Below the pieces are notes generated by a model that saw nothing but the letters and a program-made list of their open reading frames with translations, searched no databases and was not told the DNA's origin. The translations under genes were made by a program, and so were the position numbers. From Lachnospiraceae bacterium (lineage in GTDB: Bacteria > Bacillota > Clostridia > Lachnospirales > Lachnospiraceae): a stretch of DNA of 37,409 nucleotides. The stretch is from contig JAFSTN010000044.1 of NCBI GenBank assembly GCA_017450485.1, positions 136,792 to 174,200 on the forward strand, given 5' to 3'. Position 1 is the first letter of the stretch, and every line of letters begins with the position of its first letter. This document shows positions 25,135-34,621 of the stretch, piece after piece.

Positions 25135-26930
25135 TTCAATTCCTCATATTTCTTTTCTACCGCATGCCCATCTCTGATCTCGTATATATGATTGCAATCT
25201 TTAACCGTAGTCAGTCTGTGAGCGATTATGATCATCGTCTTCTGACCCTTCAAGCTATTTACGGCATCCATAATGGCACTCTCAGTCGCATTGTCCAGTG
25301 CGGATGTCGCCTCATCCAGAACCAGGATCTGCGGATCCGTGAAGAGGGCTCTGGCTATAGCTATCCTCTGAGCCTGACCTCCCGAGAATCTGACACCGCG
25401 TTCACCGACCTCCGTATCCAGTCCATCGGGCAAAGATTCGATGTATTCACGCATCTGAGCCTGTTCCAGAGCACGCCATACATCATCATCGCTTATCTCA
25501 TCATCTCCAAACCCAAAAGCCACATTACGTCTGATGGTGTCATCAAGAAGATATACAGACTGTGGTACAAATGCAACATTACGGCTCCACATAGCGGGAG
25601 ATGATGCCACATCAATACCATCCATATATACCGCTCCCGTTTGAGGTTTAAGCAATCCGAGAATAATGTCTGCCAGCGTACTTTTACCGGCGCCGGAGGG
25701 GCCTACCAGTGCTACCGAATCCCCCTTTCTGATACACAGATTAATAGAATCCAGAACATTATTAGTCCCATCAGGATATCTGAATGATAAATCATTGATC
25801 CGGATCTCATCAGAGAAAACCGGTATATGCTCATCATCGGCATCATCGCCATAATACTGTGTGCCGAAAGGATCCTTGCCATTAACCGCCTGACATCTCT
25901 GAGCCTCATAACAATTCGTATATACTTCATTTATCATAGGAATCTGAAATACAAGAGAATTAAATGCAGCAGATACCCTGCCTATACTGGGCAAAACCCT
26001 GAATATAGCTACAGCATATGAAGCTAACTGGGCCATATACATTGCCGGATTCTCCATACCTGTAATCTTGAAATACAGTGCTATCATAAGCCCTGTTATA
26101 CAGATTCCCTCCACATAATAGGAAGGATATACCTGAGCTGTAGTTCTGGTAATAGATGCTCTCTGCTGCTCACCGAAGGCCTTGTCATAATTCTGTACAA
26201 AAAACTTCTGCTTATTCATGACAAGAACTTCTTTGATCCCTTCAAACATCTGATGGAGCCACTGATTAGTAATCTCCTGCTTCTCAAAGAAAACTCTGCC
26301 GGCCTTCTGCACGCGATTCCTGAATACAATCATAATAAAAACGAGTGTGATCGCAGCTATGCATACCATAGTCAACGCGATCATAATGTCCGTGATCGCC
26401 ACGAATGCAAAAATACATGTAATCGTCAATATCTCAGCCAAAATCCTGAAAAAGCAGTTAATCGTCTCATACACAGCTGCTACCGAATAGCTCGATCCTC
26501 TCAAAAGGACCGCAATATTAGTTCTCCTAAAGAAATCATAGCCACGATTCATATAACTGTTGATCATACGGATCGACATTTCTTTTTCTACATCAGTAGC
26601 ATACTTGACACGAAACCATGCCAGGAAGGCAAGAAAGACGTTCTTGATAATATAGACAAGTATCACGATCGCGGTAAGAAGTATGATCAGTGTTCCTTTA
26701 TCGTCTATCCCCAGACTCTGACATACTCCTCCCACCAGTCTGTTAGAAAGCAGTTCATCGGGAGCCACCATAAACTGCGCATAAGGCAGTATAATAGATA
26801 CTCCCATCAATTCCGCCACTGCTCCGATCAGTGTCAAAAAAAACACTACCACACCCGTTCTCTTTTGCTCGCGCGTCAGAACGTACATCATCTTTTTCCA
26901 GATGTCTTTAAACTTCTTCAGATCGTTCAT
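25131..26930 (-). CDS. ABC transporter, PglK/MsbA-like lipid-linked glycan flippase
   Basis: 599 aa half-transporter: six membrane helices (about 25-325), then a full ATPase domain. Walker A GPSGAGKST (410-418), Q-loop Q457, signature FSGGQ (515-519), Walker B ILVLDE (535-540) and the switch His in AHR (H571) are all present. Family members such as Campylobacter PglK flip undecaprenyl-diphosphate oligosaccharides using ATP; MsbA-type lipid export is the alternative. Between GT4 and GT2 genes, with ATGA overlaps on both sides, a glycan substrate is most likely. The locus therefore has two kinds of flippase. Confidence 0.9.
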   Translation of the reverse strand: MNDLKKFKDIWKKMMYVLTREQKRTGVVVFFLTLIGAVAELMGVSIILPYAQFMVAPDELLSNRLVGGVCQSLGIDDKGTLIILLTAIVILVYIIKNVFLAFLAWFRVKYATDVEKEMSIRMINSYMNRGYDFFRRTNIAVLLRGSSYSVAAVYETINCFFRILAEILTITCIFAFVAITDIMIALTMVCIAAITLVFIMIVFRNRVQKAGRVFFEKQEITNQWLHQMFEGIKEVLVMNKQKFFVQNYDKAFGEQQRASITRTTAQVYPSYYVEGICITGLMIALYFKITGMENPAMYMAQLASYAVAIFRVLPSIGRVSAAFNSLVFQIPMINEVYTNCYEAQRCQAVNGKDPFGTQYYGDDADDEHIPVFSDEIRINDLSFRYPDGTNNVLDSINLCIRKGDSVALVGPSGAGKSTLADIILGLLKPQTGAVYMDGIDVASSPAMWSRNVAFVPQSVYLLDDTIRRNVAFGFGDDEISDDDVWRALEQAQMREYIESLPDGLDTEVGERGVRFSGGQAQRIAIARALFTDPQILVLDEATSALDNATESAIMDAVNSLKGQKTMIIIAHRLTTVKDCNHIYEIRDGHAVEKKYEELK

Positions 26931-28189
26931 CCGACTGTATGATCTCCCAACAATTCTTTATATAGTTCAATATGCTTATCCGCAACAGCATCATATGAGA
27001 ACTCGCCAAGCATATGCTTTCTGCCGGCTTTGCCCAGTGCATTTGCTTCGTTATGATCCAGTATCCACATTAACCCCTCATAGAAATCATCTGTGTCCTT
27101 ATACCTGGCCACGTATCCGCCAACCTGATGCTGCAGCATATCTGACGTACCACCGGTATCAAAAGCCAGTACCGGGGTCTCACAACCGAGGGATTCCATA
27201 ACCATACTGGGAAGATTATCCGACACGGAAGGTGTAATAAACATATCGCACAGGGAATAAATAGCAGCCATCTTAGCCGGTCGCTCTATAAATCCCCATT
27301 GTTTAACCTGGTATCTGTCTAGCACCCGGCCGACATCCTCACTCCTGCCAACCATATGTACTACTATCCTGTCAGCCAGATCCGGTGCATCATCCAGAAC
27401 CTTCTCCATAAGTTTTTCCAGATATGCGAATCCCTTAAACGGACTCTTCGTATCCATAGCACCGATCAGGATATTGATCCTATCTGCGAATTCACTCACA
27501 GATGTATCCAGTTCAGCCTCAATCTCCGCTATTGAATATGGTCTAAAATATGTGAAATCCCTGGCGTTAGGGATATGTACCACCCTCTGATCACTTAGTA
27601 TGGTATCCTCAGATACCACTCCTTTCAGCCATCTGCTGGGAGCTATATAAGTAACAGGTTGCGGTGACAGCCACTTTCTCTTATAATTCAGGACCTTTGT
27701 AGCCATCCTGCAGCCCTCGTGCAGATACGGACAGCCACCACAATCATGCTTATACCCCTCACATGAGCCATAGACATGGTGACATCCACCCGTCACCGCC
27801 CATATATCACGACATGTCCAGACTACCGGTTTGCCAAGTTCTACCAGACGTGCTATGCCCGGCATATTCAACACTCCGCATATCCAATGCAGATGTATGA
27901 TATCAGCCTCTTTAACCGCGTCCAGCTCCGTCAGGTCATATCCGAAATAGGAAGTGTTAAACGGATACTCTGTATATTTCAGATTTCTGCGGATATATTT
28001 CCCCTCCAGATAACGAATCACCTTGAATAAAACTCCGGGAGATGGTATCTCCATATAATCCTCGCCGGACAGATTATCTAGTCTGACTGCGATCACTTTT
28101 GATTCAATTCCTTTGGCTGTAAGCGCCTTATGCAGGTGTACGGCAGAGGAAGATTCCGATACCGTAAGATTGATATGCACAACTCTCAT
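26927..28189 (-). CDS. Glycosyltransferase family 4 (WcaC-like), first gene of the long series
   Basis: 420 aa. N-terminal RVVHINLTVSESSSAVHLHKAL starts the GT-B fold. IIHLHWICGVLN and VWTCRDIWAVTGGCHHVYGS are typical of WcaC-like enzymes, followed by a Cys cluster (C-x5-C-x2-C type, about residues 140-155). The donor domain holds NILIGAMDTKSPFKG and ITPSVSDNLPSMVMESLGCETPV. The ATG at 28189 has GGAG 8 bases upstream. It overlaps the ABC transporter start by four bases. A promoter must lie in the 65 bases shared with the divergent gene at 28255, but I cannot pick a clear one on this strand. Confidence 0.9.
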   Translation of the reverse strand: MRVVHINLTVSESSSAVHLHKALTAKGIESKVIAVRLDNLSGEDYMEIPSPGVLFKVIRYLEGKYIRRNLKYTEYPFNTSYFGYDLTELDAVKEADIIHLHWICGVLNMPGIARLVELGKPVVWTCRDIWAVTGGCHHVYGSCEGYKHDCGGCPYLHEGCRMATKVLNYKRKWLSPQPVTYIAPSRWLKGVVSEDTILSDQRVVHIPNARDFTYFRPYSIAEIEAELDTSVSEFADRINILIGAMDTKSPFKGFAYLEKLMEKVLDDAPDLADRIVVHMVGRSEDVGRVLDRYQVKQWGFIERPAKMAAIYSLCDMFITPSVSDNLPSMVMESLGCETPVLAFDTGGTSDMLQHQVGGYVARYKDTDDFYEGLMWILDHNEANALGKAGRKHMLGEFSYDAVADKHIELYKELLGDHTVG

Positions 28190-28219
28190 CCGGAAGACTC
28201 CATACAGGGATCATTAATC

Positions 28220-28248
28220 TTGATAAAAACCATAAAATAGGCTTTAAT
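28220..28248 (+). promoter_or_regulatory. Sigma-A promoter giving a leaderless transcript
   Basis: TTGATA (28220-28225), 17 bases, TTTAAT (28243-28248): five of six consensus matches in each box at ideal spacing. Counting 7 bases from the -10 end puts +1 at 28255, the A of the ATG. No Shine-Dalgarno exists upstream. Confidence 0.6.
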
Positions 28249-28254
28249 CTAATT

Positions 28255-29496
28255 ATGAAAAAAATACTGTTCATCCTGCGCGGATACTACCCAAACGACA
28301 ACTCCTCAGGCGGAAACGTCATCAAGCGAATAATAGACCACCTGTCAGCTAATACTGATCACAGGATCCACATCTATACATTATATCAAAATGCTACCCG
28401 AAACGACAGTAAATCCTATGATGTGGGGTCCGTGAAAGTATATCTGCACCACAACCCAATCAGTAACGGTTACGCCCGTGTCATCGTCAACAGATCAGGT
28501 GTACCGATAACCAATCATATGGGAATCGAAGGCACTAATATATTCCAGGTCGCAGAAGCCATGCACGACTTACGCCAACTGTGCCACCACAATGACTATG
28601 ACCTCATCATATCAACATGTTTTCCTTTCGAGGCACATTACTGCGCCTCTAAGCTTCACGCCGAGTTCGACATTCCCTGGATAGCTTACTATCTGGATCC
28701 GTATACACCCAAAAGTGACCTCAGAGCTGTGCCATTCAGAAAAAAACTCAAGAGAGAGATCAATACTATACGAAGCGCGCATACGATCATCGCACTCCCC
28801 CAAATGATACGCGAATATGAGGATGCCATAGACACAAATCCGGATATATCCGTGCCGCTTCACTTTACCTCACTGGATCTGCCATTATTAACCGATCCTT
28901 CAGATTCACCGGAAACCGAGAATGAAGTTCTGACCCCGGGCTATATTAATTGTGTATATGCCGGAGAATTATATGAAGATTGGAGAAATCCCGAATTTGT
29001 ATTAAACCTTTTTGACAAGCTGAACGATGAGAGAATCAAACTCTATCTGATAGGACGCAGAAACGGTTTCTCAGACGATTACTTCCCCAACTGGAGTGCC
29101 CGAATGGGGGACCGATTGGTACTCTGTGACCGCATGCCTGAATCCGATATAAACTATATATACAGAAAAGCAGATGTACTGGTAAATGTGGGGAACAGTG
29201 TCACAAATATGGTGCCAGGCAAGCTGATAAAGCTCATATCAACAGGCAAGACCATTCTCAACACCTACAAAATGAAAGACTGTCCTTCTTTGGACTATAT
29301 GACTGATTATCCTAAAGCTATCAATATATATGAAAAGGATCCTTTAACCGAGGAAGCGATCAATCAGATCAGAACAGACATAGAGAAAGCCCAAGGATCT
29401 CCGGCAGTACCATATCAGGAGATATGCCGGATATATCATCATCTGGATGTAAACTTCATATATGGGGAAATCGAGAGATATATCGATCAGATATAA
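28255..29496 (+). CDS. Glycosyltransferase family 4-like, predicted leaderless
   Basis: 413 aa. MKKILFILRGYYPNDNSSGGNVIKRI is a GT-B N-terminus with the Gly-rich acceptor loop. The central PWIAYYLDPYTP and the C-terminal VYAGELYEDWRNPEF, IYRKADVLVNVGNS and MVPGKLIKLISTGKTI correspond to the donor-binding half, with K/E-type residues partly unusual for GT4. There is no membrane helix. It reads opposite to its neighbours, diverging from the GT4 at 28189 and converging on the deacetylase gene. No ribosome site precedes the ATG. Confidence 0.82.
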   Translation: MKKILFILRGYYPNDNSSGGNVIKRIIDHLSANTDHRIHIYTLYQNATRNDSKSYDVGSVKVYLHHNPISNGYARVIVNRSGVPITNHMGIEGTNIFQVAEAMHDLRQLCHHNDYDLIISTCFPFEAHYCASKLHAEFDIPWIAYYLDPYTPKSDLRAVPFRKKLKREINTIRSAHTIIALPQMIREYEDAIDTNPDISVPLHFTSLDLPLLTDPSDSPETENEVLTPGYINCVYAGELYEDWRNPEFVLNLFDKLNDERIKLYLIGRRNGFSDDYFPNWSARMGDRLVLCDRMPESDINYIYRKADVLVNVGNSVTNMVPGKLIKLISTGKTILNTYKMKDCPSLDYMTDYPKAINIYEKDPLTEEAINQIRTDIEKAQGSPAVPYQEICRIYHHLDVNFIYGEIERYIDQI

Positions 29497-29499
29497 ATC

Positions 29500-29589
29500 A
29501 TGAAAAAAGCTTCTTCCATCCTGCTATTTGCATATTCTCTTGCACTGCTATGTGTTTACATAATAATCCGTCAAGTATTAAATATCACC
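29500..29589 (+). pseudogene. Probable 5' remnant of a membrane-protein gene
   Basis: Three bases after the stop of the GT4 gene an ATG opens a frame starting MKKASSILLFAYSLALLCVY, a basic start followed by one clear membrane helix like those opening the GT-C-type proteins here. After about 30 codons the frame runs into the antisense of the deacetylase gene, where it stops resembling protein (stop codon at 29725-29727). This looks like the beginning of a gene cut off by recombination. A short one-helix peptide is the alternative. Confidence 0.4.
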
Positions 29590-30225
29590 CTACGGTTCCA
29601 GGTACTTAACCAAATTGAAGCCCTCAGCATACTGAATCTCGTTCCCATATCCCCATATATGGTTTCTCTCTATATTAGTCTCAAACAAACGGTTGAATCT
29701 ATCGTGTTCGGAACTGTAATGGCTTAAAGCTTTCCTCTTCATCTCGATCGTATCACTGACATCCACAAAGAAAGTCGGATAAAAAACATTATCAAGTATG
29801 TATCCGTTACTCTGAAACTGAAGAATATTTGAACAATGTCTGCCGGCTGTTACGCATATTCTGCTGGCTTCCACATGGTCCTGATTCATATCTGTCCCAA
29901 AATGTGTAAAAAGAGTATCGATATTCAGGTCAAAGATTATCTTCTCAACTCTCTGCATGATCTCCTTGCCGTATTTCAGAGTAGAACATTCAACAGGCTC
30001 GAAGTCTGTGATCTCAATCATCCCCAGCTCCTCTGCCGCCAATCTGCTCTGTCGTCTCGACGAATCATAATCAACACTGATATTCTTCTGCGAGAACTGA
30101 GTGACATTATCTGTCAAGGTAAGCTTGTAAACCTTCTTGCCCTGTTTCACCAGCTTGGCTGCCGTACCGCCTGCACCCAGTTCAGCATCATCAAAATGTG
30201 CTCCTACTATAAGTATATTATTCAT
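29590..30225 (-). CDS. PIG-L/LmbE-family deacetylase
   Basis: 211 aa from the ATG at 30225, the position where homologues start (MNNILIVGAHFDDAELGAGG); AAAGGA lies upstream. The zinc motif AHFDDAELG (9-17) is the family's AHPDDE with Phe for Pro, and HFGTDMNQDHVEASR supplies the later Asp/His. Relatives remove N-acetyl groups from GlcNAc-type sugars or sugar conjugates (MshB, PIG-L, BshB). Here it probably deacetylates a glycan residue or precursor in the cytoplasm. It is the last gene of the rfbH-led series, 59 bases after the GtrII-like gene. Confidence 0.87.
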   Translation of the reverse strand: MNNILIVGAHFDDAELGAGGTAAKLVKQGKKVYKLTLTDNVTQFSQKNISVDYDSSRRQSRLAAEELGMIEITDFEPVECSTLKYGKEIMQRVEKIIFDLNIDTLFTHFGTDMNQDHVEASRICVTAGRHCSNILQFQSNGYILDNVFYPTFFVDVSDTIEMKRKALSHYSSEHDRFNRLFETNIERNHIWGYGNEIQYAEGFNLVKYLEP

Positions 30226-30284
30226 AGAAAATACCATCCTTTCTGCCTGCTCGTGTTTCTCTGTAATGACATTTTTATCTGATA

Positions 30285-31946
30285 TTATTGAATATTTACA
30301 ACATAACAGTTTCCTACCTTGCATATATATCCATCAGTCGGATAAACCGGCATTTCTGTTGCATGGCCAACAACCGCATCCATTTCTTCTTCGGTCGCTG
30401 CATGAAGCTCATATCCGGCATATTCAAACATACGTATTAACTGATCCTGATTACCAAAGGCATCAATAGCCCATGCGATCATGTTTTGATTAATACTTTG
30501 ATAATAATTTGGACTCCCATAATTGTAGTCAATAGACACACTCTCACATAATTTTCTTCTGATCGAATCCCATACATATCCTCTCTCCGTCATGTCCTGT
30601 CGCGTAGGATATGGCATGAATGCTTCTGCAGCCCCGCCATCCATAAACAAAACGAAATCTTCATCCGGAGAATATCCCATATGGTACAAATCATAGCCGA
30701 TATGATCTATTTTCGTCATCATATACTCGTTATTCTTATATTCAGTATTGAAATCATAATTGATCTCACAAACGTTATTCCAAAAAACTATCCCGATGAT
30801 CAGATAAGAAAGTCCCGACAACAGTCGACTCCCCCCACTCTCAGCAAATGACCTGCAAAAAACAACTGAAAATATAAATAGACTAAAGGCAACAAATACC
30901 GACAATGACTGCATCGCCCTATAAGGTATATCCGGAGCAAGGAACGGTGCCATAGAAAAGACACTAAACAGCCACCAACAAGCAATAAACAGCATACGAA
31001 CTCTTCTGTTTTTGAAAATATCCCAGATCACCATAACTATGTCAAATACAACACATTCCATGAACAATCGGATGGGCTGATATTCGGGCAACAGAAAGAA
31101 AGAGCATGCATTTCCGGCTACGATCTCCTTTATACGAGCAAAAAAGCCATTCATATATGCCATATTAGGCTGTCGCGACCCGGCAGACAAACCATATGCA
31201 AAGCACAAAGCATATATGATGACATATCGAACAAGAATACTAACCGCAATAATTGACAGTGATCCGAATATGATCATAGTCATGTTTCTATACTCTATCT
31301 TAGTCTGTCTGTATACTGCAACAAGTAGATAAAATGAGATTCCCACCAAAAACACAGACACCATAGATTCATAGAAACTGATGGCCAGACAAACGAATAC
31401 GACTAGAATCAGAACCTCTATAAGTGCCTTGAAGCAATTTTCTGATTCCAGTTTTTTATGCAGTCTCTTATTAATCAGATCTATATATTTAATAAGTGAT
31501 AATCCGATCAGCACATAGCCTAATACAATTCCGTTATGAAGATAATAAATCCACACCTGAGTAATCAGAGAATACCCAATGAACATACCGGAAAAAACTA
31601 TATAAGGAAAAATGTTGATTTCAACATCAAACATACTCAGCACACGACGGATATATTCAGTCCAAATCATCGCTGCAATTATAAGCAGAACAACTGCAAA
31701 CAGATCTGTCGAAAATGGTATGAACCGACTTAAACCATCTATACCTATGCACCTGGACAATACAAAGAAAGGCCATCTGCCAATAATGACACCCATACCA
31801 CCATAGAAATACTCATATATGAAAATATCATCAGCACCTAATGATGCATGCGTCAATTGAAAACCGAATGAAAGCAGCGCATATACTATTATGCTTATGA
31901 CATATTTTTTGTTATTCCAAACAGAAACTGGTTCCATATTCACCAT
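30285..31946 (-). CDS. GtrII-like glucosyltransferase-domain membrane protein
   Basis: 553 aa with about 11 helices. Residues SLGADDIFIYEYF (35-47) and GRWPFFVLSR (56-65) match the Glucos_trans_II (PF14264) start, where an acidic pair after the first helix is followed by GRW. A soluble C-terminal domain of about 130 residues follows. Family members such as GtrII use undecaprenyl-phosphate glucose to decorate O-antigen outside the membrane. The GT2 at 4895-5815 could supply such a donor (inference). ATGs at 31946 and 31937 are both possible starts. Confidence 0.8.
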   Translation of the reverse strand: MVNMEPVSVWNNKKYVISIIVYALLSFGFQLTHASLGADDIFIYEYFYGGMGVIIGRWPFFVLSRCIGIDGLSRFIPFSTDLFAVVLLIIAAMIWTEYIRRVLSMFDVEINIFPYIVFSGMFIGYSLITQVWIYYLHNGIVLGYVLIGLSLIKYIDLINKRLHKKLESENCFKALIEVLILVVFVCLAISFYESMVSVFLVGISFYLLVAVYRQTKIEYRNMTMIIFGSLSIIAVSILVRYVIIYALCFAYGLSAGSRQPNMAYMNGFFARIKEIVAGNACSFFLLPEYQPIRLFMECVVFDIVMVIWDIFKNRRVRMLFIACWWLFSVFSMAPFLAPDIPYRAMQSLSVFVAFSLFIFSVVFCRSFAESGGSRLLSGLSYLIIGIVFWNNVCEINYDFNTEYKNNEYMMTKIDHIGYDLYHMGYSPDEDFVLFMDGGAAEAFMPYPTRQDMTERGYVWDSIRRKLCESVSIDYNYGSPNYYQSINQNMIAWAIDAFGNQDQLIRMFEYAGYELHAATEEEMDAVVGHATEMPVYPTDGYICKVGNCYVVNIQ

Positions 31947-31983
31947 AATATACTCTCAATCTATTTGATTTTCACATGAACAG

Positions 31984-33855
31984 TTATCTACGTTTAAGAA
32001 CATAATAATTCAGATATCCGCCCCAATTGGATACTGATCCGGATTTTTCTACAGAGTAATTATCCTGAAACAGATTTACATACTCTACTTCATCCATATC
32101 ATTATATGGCAGAAAATATAACAGCAATCTGTCTGCTGTGCAGCATTCTACCTCTTCATGATCATACACTAAAACAGTATTTATGAGGCTATTCCCATCG
32201 CCTGGTTCATTCGCCAAAACGGTTACACGACTCTTTTTCACAGGATCCCATCCCAGAGGTGGGAAATTTGCCGAATCATATATACCGGCATAACCCGCAA
32301 TACAACTCTGGTCATACTGCGGATTCCATTCTACGATCTGCATATCTGAATCATAGTTTACTTCTATTAACAATTCGTCAAACAGATCATCCAGATACGC
32401 ATAGCGGAAATTATTCACAACCGGATCAGCATAATAAAAATGGTCCATTGTCACCGATAACATAGGGCCTCTCCCGGTATCCAGATTCACGAATAACCGA
32501 TTAGAGAGTGGGTCAATGTAATAAAATGTCTGAATAATAAGCAAGAGACCACTAAATACCGTTATCGAATAAAACACCTGATAAGCCATATCCGAGTCAA
32601 TCAACAGAATTCCAAACAATATCCATAGAGAAATCGAACTGAATACATTGTATCTGGGCAACGCATATGTAATATAGAAAAGCCCAAATAACTCAAATAC
32701 AATCATTGCACCAATAAAAGGCATTAAAAGTTTTATAAGTGAAAAGTTAACAGACCTCGTAAGGATCCTGCATACCAAAAGAAAAACAATCCCTGCCAAC
32801 GCTATCCAATTGAAATTCAGCACATAATAATGGTTAAGCTTACATATAATATACTCAGGATATATCCCAAAAGCATTAACATGCTGACCAAACATCTCTA
32901 TTTGATCTCTGGTAGCAAACATCCCATCTACATATCCGCCTGTAGATCCCCATGCCTCTACCGCCCCCCTGAATCGGTAATAAAGTGCAAGACTCATCAT
33001 GCCTGCAATCAATACCGGAATTATCGGATTCTTAATCACCGAAATGAAACGTTTTTTCATCGAATCACCATCTCCACAAATCAGTTCGCAAACCAAATAA
33101 GCAGAGAAATAACCAAAAACTATCATCCACGCTGTTTCTTTTGTAAAGATCATGGCCATCATCCAAAAGAACGTAAGAACATATTTCTTTTTTAAGTGCG
33201 AATACCACATGTATATAAAGAAAATAGGATACATATAATCCGGGTTTATATATGAACAAGTCCCCCAGAATATAGGGACGAACTGAACAAGAAGAACGAC
33301 ACCGAAAGCCTTTTTTTTGTCAGCTTCAGGAATCAATTCCATAATAATACCATACAAACAAACACAGGCACACGCGGTCATCAATGCCGTGACGATATTC
33401 ACGCCAATAGAACTGCCGGGCCACAAAAACTCTCCCAGAAGCATAAAGAATATATATATAGCGGTTGTGTGACCGGCTATACTGAATCGTTCAAAGAAGA
33501 ACCGTGAAGAAAAATCAAGCTGCTCTGCAATAGATATTATACGGGCATAGTATTCCTCTCCATCCCATCGCTGAAGATGCCTGAACAATGGTATGCGTAC
33601 CAAGAAAACAAGGGTAAAAAGAATAACCGAAAGATAATCAATATTCGTTATCTTGAATTCACGATAGCTGCCGGTGACTATATAAATGACAGCCAAGATT
33701 ACGCTAATACAAAGAGTAAGCAAAAACTCCGGTGGAACACTTCCATTTGTTTTGATTCGGTGAATACCGACTTCTGTGACAAATACAAACCATAAGCACC
33801 ATATATAAAATATTTGATTCAGTACTACTCTAAAATCTTTAGCTTTATTTACCAT
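31984..33855 (-). CDS. Polytopic membrane protein, GT-C-like
   Basis: 623 aa with about 12 helices and a soluble C-terminal domain of about 150 residues. LFRHLQRWDGEEYYARII (90-107) places acidic residues after the third helix, and YINPDYMYPIFF and FTKETAW come later; this is a GT-C layout. Family name not recognised. The first bases of its ATGGTAA overlap the rfbF stop, so it is coupled to the CDP-sugar genes. It may use the 3,6-dideoxyhexose or a partner sugar, by context only. G+C is low (one 60-base line counts 17). Confidence 0.72.
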   Translation of the reverse strand: MVNKAKDFRVVLNQIFYIWCLWFVFVTEVGIHRIKTNGSVPPEFLLTLCISVILAVIYIVTGSYREFKITNIDYLSVILFTLVFLVRIPLFRHLQRWDGEEYYARIISIAEQLDFSSRFFFERFSIAGHTTAIYIFFMLLGEFLWPGSSIGVNIVTALMTACACVCLYGIIMELIPEADKKKAFGVVLLVQFVPIFWGTCSYINPDYMYPIFFIYMWYSHLKKKYVLTFFWMMAMIFTKETAWMIVFGYFSAYLVCELICGDGDSMKKRFISVIKNPIIPVLIAGMMSLALYYRFRGAVEAWGSTGGYVDGMFATRDQIEMFGQHVNAFGIYPEYIICKLNHYYVLNFNWIALAGIVFLLVCRILTRSVNFSLIKLLMPFIGAMIVFELFGLFYITYALPRYNVFSSISLWILFGILLIDSDMAYQVFYSITVFSGLLLIIQTFYYIDPLSNRLFVNLDTGRGPMLSVTMDHFYYADPVVNNFRYAYLDDLFDELLIEVNYDSDMQIVEWNPQYDQSCIAGYAGIYDSANFPPLGWDPVKKSRVTVLANEPGDGNSLINTVLVYDHEEVECCTADRLLLYFLPYNDMDEVEYVNLFQDNYSVEKSGSVSNWGGYLNYYVLKRR

Positions 33856-34619
33856 TTCTTCCAGGGTGCTTCACCATTATCCCACATTTTCTGCAAAACA
33901 TCATGCTCAAGCTTTGTATCCATACATTGCCAAAAGCCACTATGCATATATGACATCAGTTCCCCCTGAGATGCCAGGATTTCCAAGGGCCCGGCTTCCA
34001 GTGATGTCTTATCGCCGTCAATCATATCTATTATCTCAGGTTCCAGAACCATATATCCGGCATTGATAACCGCTTCATCCTGGTACCTCTTCTCACGGAA
34101 AGATCTAACTGAATTTCCTTCAATGGTCAAAACACCCTTTGACTGAGCCTGCTTAACCGACGTAAGGGTAGCTTTTTTGCCATGTAATTTATGAAAGTTC
34201 ACCAGATTCCCTATATCAACATCACATACTCCATCACCGTAGGTCATCATAAATGTCTCATTGCCTATATACTTGCGGACTTTGCGAATACGACCTCCGG
34301 TCATAGTTTCAAGTCCGGTATCTACTACGGTAACTTTCCAAGGTTCTGTATGTTGCTCATGAAGTATGATGTTTTCACCATCCGTGAAATCAAATGTAAC
34401 ATCTGAAGTATGTAGAAAATAATCTGCAAACCATTCTTTGATCATGTGCTGTTTGTATCCTGCACATATAATAAAATCGGTAAAACCATAATATGAGTAT
34501 TCTTTCATAATATGCCACAAAATCGGCATACCGCCGATCTCAACCATAGGTTTCGGCATATATTCCGTCATTTCGGATATTCTGGTACCGGCACCACCAG
34601 CTAAAAGTACTACCTTCAT
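33849..34619 (-). CDS. rfbF: Glucose-1-phosphate cytidylyltransferase
   Basis: 256 aa, the usual length. The N-terminus VVLLAGGAGTRISEMTEYMPKPM (3-25) is the nucleotidyltransferase signature with GGxGTR and the catalytic Lys region. Family-specific FIICAGYKQHMIKEWFADYF, DTGLETMTGGRIRKVRKYI and GFWQCMDTKLEHDVL are all present. It makes CDP-glucose from CTP and glucose-1-phosphate, the first step to CDP-3,6-dideoxyhexoses. It starts two bases after rfbG ends. Confidence 0.96.
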   Translation of the reverse strand: MKVVLLAGGAGTRISEMTEYMPKPMVEIGGMPILWHIMKEYSYYGFTDFIICAGYKQHMIKEWFADYFLHTSDVTFDFTDGENIILHEQHTEPWKVTVVDTGLETMTGGRIRKVRKYIGNETFMMTYGDGVCDVDIGNLVNFHKLHGKKATLTSVKQAQSKGVLTIEGNSVRSFREKRYQDEAVINAGYMVLEPEIIDMIDGDKTSLEAGPLEILASQGELMSYMHSGFWQCMDTKLEHDVLQKMWDNGEAPWKKW

Positions 34620-34621
34620 CC

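Noticed and set aside
26253-26942. Plus-strand open frame of 229 codons
   Set aside because: It is antisense to the ABC transporter membrane domain and has the skewed His/Ser/Tyr composition of a shadow frame.
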